The position numbers and the translations under genes were made by a program. The notes below the pieces were generated by a model. That model made no database searches, was not told where the DNA came from, and was given only the letters and a program-made list of their open reading frames with translations. From Caenicola sp034331105 (GTDB lineage Bacteria; Synergistota; Synergistia; Synergistales; Synergistaceae), in assembly GCA_034331105.1 (NCBI GenBank), contig JAXQGB010000009.1, positions 41,730 through 105,729 on the forward strand: a stretch of 64,000 nt of DNA, read 5' to 3'. Below, one piece after another: positions 33,281 to 40,406 of this stretch (position 1 is the stretch's first letter; every line of letters begins with the position of its first letter).

Positions 33281-34324
33281 ATGTCAAAAAAAATGGTCGC
33301 TCTGGTGAAGGAAAGGCCGGAACCGGGACTGTGGATGCGTGAGGTCGACGTTCCCGAAGTAGGTCACGATGACGTCCTGATAAAGATCAAAAAAACTTCC
33401 ATATGCGGCACGGACCTCCATATTTACAACTGGAACGAATGGTCTCAGAAGACCATAAAGACCCCCATGACCATCGGCCACGAGTTCGTAGGGGAGATAG
33501 TACAGACAGGCAGCCATGTACGGGGCTGGGAGATAGGCGAGAGAGTCTCCGGAGAGGGGCATATCGTCTGCGGCACGTGCAGGAACTGCCTGGCCGGAAG
33601 ACGGCACAACTGTCCGAACACGGTCGGTGTCGGGGTCAACAGGAACGGGGCCTTCGCGGAATATCTTTCGATACCCAAGACGAATGTCTGGAGATGCGCT
33701 CCCGAGATACCCGACGACATCGTATCCTGCTTCGACCCTCTCGGAAACGCCACCCACACGGCACTTCAGTTCGACCTGATCGGAGAGGATGTCCTTATTA
33801 CAGGCGCCGGCCCGATAGGCATGATGGCAGCTGCAATATGCAGGCATGTCGGAGCAAGGAACGTAGTGGTGACAGACCTCAACGATTACAGGCTCTCGCT
33901 TGCAAAAGAGATGGGAGCCACAAGAACGGTCAACGTAAAGAGGGAAAAGCTGAGGGACATTTTTCCCGAACTGAAGATGCGCGAGGGCTTTGACGTAGGG
34001 CTTGAAATGTCCGGAAGCCCAAAGGCGTTCTCAGACATGGTCGACCATATGTTCAACGGAGGCAGGATAGCGCTTCTGGGGCTCCTTGAACCCGGAACGC
34101 TGATAGACTGGGACAAGGTCATATTCCACGGACTGACCCTCAAGGGGATATACGGCCGGCAGATGTATGAAACGTGGTACAAGATGACCACGATGCTTCA
34201 GAGCGGGCTGGACATAAGCCGTGTCATAACCCACAGGTTCGATGTCAGGAATTTCGAAGAGGGTTTCAGGGCAATGAACAGCGGCGAATCCGGCAAGGTG
34301 GTCCTGGACTGGCAGAACCTTTGA
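33281..34324 (+). CDS. tdh: L-threonine 3-dehydrogenase
   Basis: Oxidises threonine to 2-amino-3-ketobutyrate with NAD. 347 residues, zinc-dependent medium-chain dehydrogenase: catalytic zinc CGTDLHIYNW and GHEFVGEIV, structural zinc CGTCRNCLAGRRHNC, nucleotide loop ITGAGPIGMMAA. ATG preceded by AGGAGTGTGAGGT. Next gene, 70 bases on, is the partner ligase, giving the threonine-to-glycine plus acetyl-CoA pathway. Confidence 0.95.
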   Translation: MSKKMVALVKERPEPGLWMREVDVPEVGHDDVLIKIKKTSICGTDLHIYNWNEWSQKTIKTPMTIGHEFVGEIVQTGSHVRGWEIGERVSGEGHIVCGTCRNCLAGRRHNCPNTVGVGVNRNGAFAEYLSIPKTNVWRCAPEIPDDIVSCFDPLGNATHTALQFDLIGEDVLITGAGPIGMMAAAICRHVGARNVVVTDLNDYRLSLAKEMGATRTVNVKREKLRDIFPELKMREGFDVGLEMSGSPKAFSDMVDHMFNGGRIALLGLLEPGTLIDWDKVIFHGLTLKGIYGRQMYETWYKMTTMLQSGLDISRVITHRFDVRNFEEGFRAMNSGESGKVVLDWQNL

Positions 34325-34394
34325 TCTGCCATTGGCCCGTACCCACAGGCAGACGTTTGTTTACCCAAATACAATGACCGGGGGGATGATACAA

Positions 34395-35576
34395 ATGAAA
34401 AGCGCCATAAAGATCATAGCCAAAACGACAGAAGAGATAAAAGAGCAGGGGCTCTATAAGTCAGAGAGAGTCATAACAACTCCTCAGAGGGACGTAATAG
34501 ACACCACAACAAACTTCGGTGTCATAAACATGTGCGCAAACAACTATCTCGGCCTTGCAGACTCCCCCAGGGTCATCAGGGCGGCAAAAGAGGCGTACGA
34601 CAGATGGGGCTACGGACTCGCCTCGGTACGCTTCATCTGCGGCACACAGCAGATACACAAGGATCTCGAATCTGCGATAAGCAACTTTCTGGAGATGGAA
34701 GATACCATCCTCTATTCGTCATGCTACGACGCCAACGGCGGCGTATTCGAACCTATACTGGGCGAGGGAGACGCCGTAATTAGCGATGAACTGAACCACG
34801 CAAGCATCATCGACGGGATCCGTCTCTGCAAGGCATCAAAATTCAGATATAAAAACAACGACATGGAAGACCTCAGAAAACAGCTTGAGGAAGCAAAGGG
34901 CTCCCGCATAAAGATGATAGTCACGGACGGAGTCTTTTCAATGGACGGATATATCGCTAATCTCAAGGCCATCTGCGATCTTGCGGACGAGTTCGATGCC
35001 CTCGTACTTGTCGATGACAGCCACGCAGTAGGGTTCATGGGAAAGACCGGGCGCGGCACCCACGAATACTGCGGGGTAATGGGCAGAGTGGACATTCTGA
35101 CCGGCACCCTCGGAAAGGCTCTCGGCGGTGCGTCCGGAGGCTACGTCAGTGCTAAAAGGGAGATCGTCGAACTCCTGAGGCAGCGCAGCAGGCCCTATCT
35201 TTTCTCAAACACGCTGGCCCCGGCAATAGCGGGAGCTTCCCTTGAGGTCATCAAAATGCTTGGGGAGTCCTCCGAACACAGGGAAAGGCTCCACGAGAAC
35301 ACCTCCTACTTCAGGGAAAAGATGGAGTCCCTCGGCTTTGACCTACTGCCCGGGACACACCCCATAGTACCCATAATGCTCTACGACGCGAGGACAGCCA
35401 CCGAGTTTTCAGCAAGGCTGCTCGACAAGGGAGTCTACGTCACCGGCTTCTCCTTTCCCGTGGTGCCGAAGGGCAAGGCCCGAATCAGGACCCAGGTCTC
35501 GGCAAGACACACGAAAGAGGACCTCGACGCCGCAACAGAGGCATTCAGCGAAGTCAAGATAGAGATGGCCTTATAG
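34395..35576 (+). CDS. kbl: 2-amino-3-ketobutyrate CoA ligase (glycine C-acetyltransferase)
   Basis: Cleaves 2-amino-3-ketobutyrate with CoA to glycine and acetyl-CoA. 393 residues, usual length. The PLP lysine is in TGTLGKALGGASGG, with VDDSHAVGFMGKTGRG and RTQVSARHTKEDLD typical of alpha-oxoamine synthases. ATG at 34395 with GGGGGGAT upstream. Forms an operon with tdh. Confidence 0.95.
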   Translation: MKSAIKIIAKTTEEIKEQGLYKSERVITTPQRDVIDTTTNFGVINMCANNYLGLADSPRVIRAAKEAYDRWGYGLASVRFICGTQQIHKDLESAISNFLEMEDTILYSSCYDANGGVFEPILGEGDAVISDELNHASIIDGIRLCKASKFRYKNNDMEDLRKQLEEAKGSRIKMIVTDGVFSMDGYIANLKAICDLADEFDALVLVDDSHAVGFMGKTGRGTHEYCGVMGRVDILTGTLGKALGGASGGYVSAKREIVELLRQRSRPYLFSNTLAPAIAGASLEVIKMLGESSEHRERLHENTSYFREKMESLGFDLLPGTHPIVPIMLYDARTATEFSARLLDKGVYVTGFSFPVVPKGKARIRTQVSARHTKEDLDAATEAFSEVKIEMAL

Positions 35577-35583
35577 GGACACG

Positions 35584-36702
35584 TCAGCTGAAGATCGCTA
35601 TGAATTGGGATGCAAGGACGACAAGTATAAGCGCCACGGGGTATGTGGCGGCGTAAGGAAGCGAGACATAGTCGGTGCGAGTCTCCGAAATAAGGACCCC
35701 TAATGCCGGAGTGCTTGTCATGCCTCCGCAGATCGATCCGAGTGTATTGAATATGTCGAGGCCAAACATCTTTACAGCTACAAAATATCCTGCGATCATC
35801 GGCAGAAGTGTCATTCCGACCCCCGCAAAGAAGAGTACCGGACCATGTTCCATAAGGGTCGCGACAAAGCCTTTGCCGGCAGCTGCCCCCGCTCCTGCAA
35901 GGAAGAGCGCAAGCCCGAACTCCCTCATCGTCTCAAGGGTAGATTTTTTTACCTCAAGCGAGACAGGGCCTATGTGACCCAAATATCCTATCAGAAGTCC
36001 CGTAAGGAGCGGTCCGCCGGAAGCACCGAGGCTGAATCTGGCTCCTCCGGGAAGAGGTATCACTATCTTTGCAGCGATCAGTCCTGTCGCTATCGTCATT
36101 ACAAGAGGGAAAAACCCGAACGGATCGATCTTGAATGTGCCCTTGCCTGCCGCAACCTCCGGCTGCAGGTCTTGCTCACAGTCTAAAACAGGCTTTGTCC
36201 TGGTGAAATCAATTTTAAGCATCTTGGGCACTATCTGTACAAAGAGGACCACTCCAAGGACACCGAAAGGATAAGCGATACCATAGCCTATGGAAGCGCT
36301 TGGATCGCCTGTGGCTTCGATGGCGGCAGCCAGTCCCGGGGTGCTTGTCAGTGCGCCGTTCATTATTCCCACAGCAAGAGGGACAGGTATCCCCAATATT
36401 TTTATTGAGGCTACGCATAAAGCTGCGCCGGAAATGATCGTCACGGATCCTATTACCATGTAAGCAAGGGCCCTGCTTTTGAAATTGCAGAAGAAGACCG
36501 GCCCTGCGATCAATCCCACGGATGCCACAAAGCATACCAGTCCTATGTCGCGCACTGCGCCGGATATCTCCTGTCCGAAATGGCCGAAGACCAAGGCGAC
36601 CAGCAGGACTCCGGATGTTCCGAGCCTGATGTTGAAGAATTTTATGCTCCCCAGGACATAGCCAAGGGTAAGGATAAAAAATAAAATTTTAACAGAACTC
36701 AA
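35584..36702 (-). CDS. Aspartate-alanine-exchanger/YidE-type antiporter
   Basis: Two repeated membrane halves (about 1-160 and 215-372), each with GNGALTSTPGLAAA-like or CGGMTSTPALGVLIS motifs diagnostic of the AAE/YidE duplication; no TrkA-C domains. Probably exchanges amino-acid anions. Start uncertain: the TTG at 36702 has AAAGGT 9 bases before it and gives a normal N-terminus; ATGs at 36747 and 36765 have no ribosome site. Convergent with kbl, 7 bases apart. Confidence 0.82.
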   Translation of the reverse strand: MSSVKILFFILTLGYVLGSIKFFNIRLGTSGVLLVALVFGHFGQEISGAVRDIGLVCFVASVGLIAGPVFFCNFKSRALAYMVIGSVTIISGAALCVASIKILGIPVPLAVGIMNGALTSTPGLAAAIEATGDPSASIGYGIAYPFGVLGVVLFVQIVPKMLKIDFTRTKPVLDCEQDLQPEVAAGKGTFKIDPFGFFPLVMTIATGLIAAKIVIPLPGGARFSLGASGGPLLTGLLIGYLGHIGPVSLEVKKSTLETMREFGLALFLAGAGAAAGKGFVATLMEHGPVLFFAGVGMTLLPMIAGYFVAVKMFGLDIFNTLGSICGGMTSTPALGVLISETRTDYVSLPYAATYPVALILVVLASQFIAIFS

Positions 36703-37013
36703 AAAAACGCGACCTTTCGGTGAAAGAATGATCTTGCGATGACTCATAAGATCCGACTGTAACATTTTATATCAAAAAAGCACTTAATAAAAATTTCTTA
36801 ATGTCAAAAATAATTTTCCGGCCGCCCGGACCTCAGCTATATTTTTACAAAATAGCTTGGTGTCATTTTAATTTTGTGATAACATTGACCTCAGAAAAAT
36901 TATAAAAACGCCAAATGTGTTGATTTATTTTAAATTACAAATAAATTAAACGTTAACAATGCTTTTCACAGACTCTTTTTAAATGACCCTATAAAAGCAC
37001 CGGAGGGGAAATC

Positions 37014-37958
37014 ATGAAGGAATTGATATGCAAAGAGTATTGCAAGACATTTTTCGAGTCAAGTTTTGATGCGATATTTTTGACAAAACTTAACGGAGAC
37101 ATACTAAGGGCTAATCCTGCAGCATGTACGATGTTCGGCAGGACCGAGGAAGAATTATGCAAATTGGGAAGAAACGGAATAATCGACATGGAAGACCCCC
37201 GGCTTCAATGGGGCCTTAGAGAGCGCGAAAAAAACGGTAAGATCAGGATAGAGCTTAACTTTTTAAGAAGAGACGGGACCAAGTTCCCCGTTGACCTGTC
37301 CTCAACCGTTATCAAGACAAAGGATGAAGACACACTCAGCCTGATAATCATCAGGGATATCTCAATGTGGAAAGATGCTGAGGAGGCTTTAAAAAGAGAA
37401 AAGGAACTCCTCGAAAACATTGCCGTATATGATTACCTTACGAAGATCTTCAACCGCAGGGGACTGATGAAGCGCATCGAAGAGGAGATAATAAGGTGCA
37501 ACAGGTCGTGCACTCCGCTTACTCTGGCAATGGTAGACATGGATCTTTTTAAAAAGATCAATGATATTTACGGACACCTCTGCGGTGATGAAGTCCTGTG
37601 CAGGGTGGCTCAGGTATTTGCAGAAAACATCCGCCCCTATGATATCCTTGGCAGGTTTGCCGGTGATGAGTTCCTCATTTGCTTCCCGGCAACGGGGCTT
37701 GCTGAGGGAATAATGATCGCGGAAAGACTGAGAAAAAATCTCGAAATCACCGAGATAGAGTATAACGGATCAAAGATACATGCAACTGCAAGCTTTGGGC
37801 TGGCGGAATGCCTCCCCAACTCCGATATGAACGTGGACAGGCTCTTTTCAAGGGCAGACGACCAGATGTACCTTGCCAAAAGGATAAGGAACTGCGTCTG
37901 CTATGAGGAAACAGTTCCGCTCAAAGAGGAGACACTAAAAGACCCGTCATGCCTGTAG
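37014..37958 (+). CDS. PAS-GGDEF diguanylate cyclase
   Basis: 314 residues without membrane helix. PAS domain at about 10-125 (DAIFLTKLNGDILRANPAAC, GTKFPVDLSSTVI), GGDEF domain from 135. The active site reads RFAGDEFLI (AGDEF form of GGDEF), generally active, with RPYD as inhibitory RxxD site five residues before it. GGAGGGG 5 bases before the ATG. Cytoplasmic; PAS ligand unknown. Confidence 0.9.
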   Translation: MKELICKEYCKTFFESSFDAIFLTKLNGDILRANPAACTMFGRTEEELCKLGRNGIIDMEDPRLQWGLREREKNGKIRIELNFLRRDGTKFPVDLSSTVIKTKDEDTLSLIIIRDISMWKDAEEALKREKELLENIAVYDYLTKIFNRRGLMKRIEEEIIRCNRSCTPLTLAMVDMDLFKKINDIYGHLCGDEVLCRVAQVFAENIRPYDILGRFAGDEFLICFPATGLAEGIMIAERLRKNLEITEIEYNGSKIHATASFGLAECLPNSDMNVDRLFSRADDQMYLAKRIRNCVCYEETVPLKEETLKDPSCL

Positions 37959-38001
37959 GGAGTGCTGCCGCTGATCCGGGGGATATCATCCTTCGGCAGG
38001 G

Positions 38002-38030
38002 TTGCAATTTGTCGACGGCAGTGATACTAT
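38002..38030 (+). promoter_or_regulatory. Promoter for the trp leader and trpB
   Basis: TTGCAA (38002-38007), 17-base spacer, TACTAT (38025-38030). Transcription would start near 38037, 29 bases before the leader ATG. Confidence 0.65.
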
Positions 38031-38065
38031 TTCCACCAACATATGGAAAGTTCGGGGGAAGCTGC

Positions 38066-38122
38066 ATGAGATCATTTACCGACCTCACGAATAAGAATTT
38101 CAACAGCTGGTGGTGCGTCTAG
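38066..38122 (+). CDS. trpL: Tryptophan leader peptide (18 aa)
   Basis: ATG at 38066 after GGGGGAA; residues 15-16 are tandem Trp (NSWWCV), then TAG at 38120. GTCCGCCC just past the stop (38124-38131) can pair with GGGGGAC of the terminator 5' arm, giving an antiterminator. The whole arrangement is a standard trp attenuator placed before a lone trpB. Confidence 0.87.
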   Translation: MRSFTDLTNKNFNSWWCV

Positions 38123-38152
38123 CGTCCGCCCGTATCTTGCTGTGTCGATACA

Positions 38153-38194
38153 GGGGGACTGAAAGGGAAATTTTCTTTCAGTCCCCCTTTTTTT
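38153..38194 (+). terminator. trp attenuator terminator
   Basis: GGGGGACTGAAAG stem with its exact complement CTTTCAGTCCCCC and a nine-base loop, followed by seven T. About 30 bases after the leader stop and 80 bases before trpB. Confidence 0.9.
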
Positions 38195-38274
38195 ATAAAT
38201 GCACCACAGCAGCACGCGCTAAAAAGATGAGAACAGACCAGAGAGTTTACAAGAGCTAAGAGGAGGATATCATC

Positions 38275-39483
38275 ATGACAGAGAGATCACAAAATCAGGC
38301 AGGTTTTCCGGTAAATGGCATCTACGGCGGATTCGGAGGCACATACGTTCCGGGAGCACTCGAGCCTATCCTTACGGAGATAGCGGAAGAGTATGAGAAA
38401 TGCGCGGCAGACAAATCATTCAGGGAAGAATACCTCTCCCTTCTAAAGGACTACGTGGGACGCCCCTCTGCACTCACCGAGTGCAAAAACCTTACCAGAA
38501 CAGTAGGTGGGGCCAGGATCTTCCTCAAAAGGGAAGACCTCAACCACACAGGGGCCCACAAGATAAACAACTGCATCGGACAGGCGCTCCTTGCCAAAAG
38601 GATGGGCAAGAAGAAAATAATTGCGGAGACAGGGGCAGGCATGCACGGTGTTGCCAGTGCGACAGTAGCAGCCCTAATGGGCATGGAATGCGATGTCTAC
38701 ATGGGAGAAGTAGATGTACAGCGCCAGGCTCCGAACGTCCTCCGAATGAAAGCGCTTGGCGCTAAAGTCGTACCTGTCACAGACGGACAGGGAACGCTCA
38801 AGGAAGCTGTAGATGCGGCGCTTGCGGCATTCTGCAACGACACCTCAGTCTTTTACCTTATCGGTTCTGCTGTCGGGCCTCACCCATATCCGACTATGGT
38901 GCAGAATTTCCAGAAAATAATCGGCGAGGAAGCACGGGCCCAGATGCTTGAACGGACCGGCTCCCTTCCGGATGCGGTCATTGCATGTGTCGGCGGAGGA
39001 AGCAATGCGATAGGAGCATTCACAGCCTTCATCGAAGACAAGGATGTCCGCCTTATCGGTGTCGAACCATCAGGAAGAGGACTGACATACGGAGATCACG
39101 CCGCCAGCCTTACAAAGGGTTCCCCGGGAGTCCTTCATGGATTCAAAAGCTACGTTCTTACAGATGATAAGGGAGAGGCCGCAGAGGTCTATTCAATAGC
39201 AGCCGGACTTGATTATCCATCAGTCGGCCCGGCGCACGCCGCACTCAAGGAGAGCGGACGCGCAGAGTACATATGCGCAAGCGACAAAGAGGCGCTTCAT
39301 GCATTCAGGCTTCTTTGCAGGACAGAAGGGATCATCCCAGCGCTTGAGAGCTCCCACGCCCTTGCCGGAGCGATAAAGATCGCTCCGGAACTCAGACCCG
39401 AGCAGAAGGTACTTGTTAATCTTTCGGGGCGGGGGGATAAGGATATGGAGACGATCTCCGCACTCGGAGTAATTGAGGTTTAG
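38275..39483 (+). CDS. trpB: Tryptophan synthase beta chain
   Basis: Condenses indole and serine to tryptophan. 402 residues, TrpB1-like: PLP lysine in NHTGAHKINNC, phosphate loop GGGSNAIG, GVEPSGRG and C-terminal GRGDKDMETI. GAGGAGG upstream of ATG. No trpA or other trp gene is adjacent, so it may be a salvage enzyme or act with a distant TrpA. Regulated by the Trp attenuator. Its last codons (GTA ATT GAG GTT TAG) lie within the arm of a palindromic repeat, whose opposite arm (39579-39597) is their exact inverted copy. Confidence 0.95.
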   Translation: MTERSQNQAGFPVNGIYGGFGGTYVPGALEPILTEIAEEYEKCAADKSFREEYLSLLKDYVGRPSALTECKNLTRTVGGARIFLKREDLNHTGAHKINNCIGQALLAKRMGKKKIIAETGAGMHGVASATVAALMGMECDVYMGEVDVQRQAPNVLRMKALGAKVVPVTDGQGTLKEAVDAALAAFCNDTSVFYLIGSAVGPHPYPTMVQNFQKIIGEEARAQMLERTGSLPDAVIACVGGGSNAIGAFTAFIEDKDVRLIGVEPSGRGLTYGDHAASLTKGSPGVLHGFKSYVLTDDKGEAAEVYSIAAGLDYPSVGPAHAALKESGRAEYICASDKEALHAFRLLCRTEGIIPALESSHALAGAIKIAPELRPEQKVLVNLSGRGDKDMETISALGVIEV

Positions 39484-39597
39484 AGCGGCGCTGACTTAGC
39501 AACATGCGATGCTTTTTCACCTCAACGTATTCATATACGCCTCGGTTCGAAGCATCGCAAGTTGCGTCGTTATCACTCGCTCTAAACCTCAATTACG
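39468..39597. repeat. Palindromic element at the trpB stop codon
   Basis: Arms GTAATTGAGGTTTAGAGCG and CGCTCTAAACCTCAATTAC enclose GGCGCTGACTTAGCAAC, stem TGCGATGCTT/AAGCATCGCA, and GTTGCGTCGTTATCACT. The left arm includes the end of trpB. Unit plus spacer repeats in tandem twice more downstream. Confidence 0.88.
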
Positions 39598-39630
39598 ATA
39601 TTGATGACTATCGTTAAAAACTTAAAAGCA

Positions 39631-39840
39631 CGGCGCTGACTTAGCAACATGCGATGCTTTTTCACCTCAACGTATTCATATACGCNNNNNNNNNNNNNNN
39701 NNNNNNNNNNNNNNNNNNNNNNNNNNNNNNNNNNNNNNNNNNNNNNNNNNNNNNNNNNNNNNNNNNNNNNNNNNNNNNNNNNNNNCACTCGCTCTAAACC
39801 TCAATTACGATATTGATGACTATCGTTAAAAACTTAAAAG
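39631..39840. repeat. Second tandem copy of the trpB palindromic element, with assembly gap
   Basis: Identical to the first copy where visible, including the spacer GATATTGATGACTATCG. 100 N (39686-39785) interrupt it. If the copies are identical, only 33 bases are missing. Confidence 0.85.
39686..39785. other. Assembly gap (100 N)
   Basis: Exactly 100 unknown bases, the conventional placeholder for a gap of unestimated size, located within a tandem repeat. Confidence 0.98.
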
Positions 39841-40066
39841 AGCGGCGCTGACTTAGCAACACTTGCGGAGCCCCCTTCGACGTATTAAGTACGATGGCGA
39901 AGTGCGGCATGAAGATGCCGCGGGAAGCTGCGATAGGAACGGTCGCGGGAAGCGGTTGGGAAGCGGTTGTTAAAATCTAAGGACCAACTGATTTGCAATC
40001 GATTCCCTACTGACTCCCGCCGGATGTTTTTCCGGCAGATCCTGCGTCGTCCCCGGACGATCCTTA
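39841..40066. repeat. Partial palindromic element and hairpin modules
   Basis: Left part of a third copy (GGCGCTGACTTAGCAAC to about 39892), then GGCGAAGTGCGGCAT and 11-bp units GGGAAGCGGTT twice (39950-39972), and CCGGATGTTTTTCCGG hairpin (40020-40035) that also occurs inverted at 44974-44993. Confidence 0.65.
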
Positions 40067-40225
40067 TCGGGAGAGCAATGTTTTCCGTCAGGAAAACTTG
40101 TAAAATTAACCTTAATGCTCGAACCATTTCGAGTGCGTTCCGAGATCGGGAGAGCAATGTTTTCCGATTAGGAAAACTTGTAAAATTAACCTTAATGCCC
40201 GAACCATTTCGAATGCGCTTTGAGA
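40067..40225. repeat. 79-bp tandem repeat, two copies
   Basis: TCGGGAGAGCAATGTTTTCC starts at 40067 and again at 40146. Each has hairpins TTTTCC/GGAAAA and TCGAA/TTCGA. It is the inverse-orientation relative of the 78-bp repeat at 46776-47009. Confidence 0.8.
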
Positions 40226-40406
40226 TCGGGGGGTTAGCGGCTTCTGTTTAAGGTCTTGTAAACACAGTAAGAAACTAAAGCCATAAACCCTGGATCCCGG
40301 CTCAACGGCATACCGGGAAGACGGAAAGGTGCCAGGGTCTTAGTTTATACGACCGCTTGCCAATGCTTGCCGCCGGTGCTCTTCCCGGCTGCCCCTAACA
40401 ACCGCA
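40226..40406. repeat. Repeat remnants next to the kinase gene
   Basis: CTGGATCCCGGCT...ACCGGGAAGACGG hairpin (40290-40324), then CGCTTGCC, TGCTTGCC units and CCCCTAACAACCGCATCACC, an inverted 11-bp unit that overlaps the stop codon of the kinase gene. Confidence 0.55.

Noticed and set aside
39582..39788. Frame crossing the N gap
   Set aside because: Its middle is unknown bases and its ends are repeat sequence.
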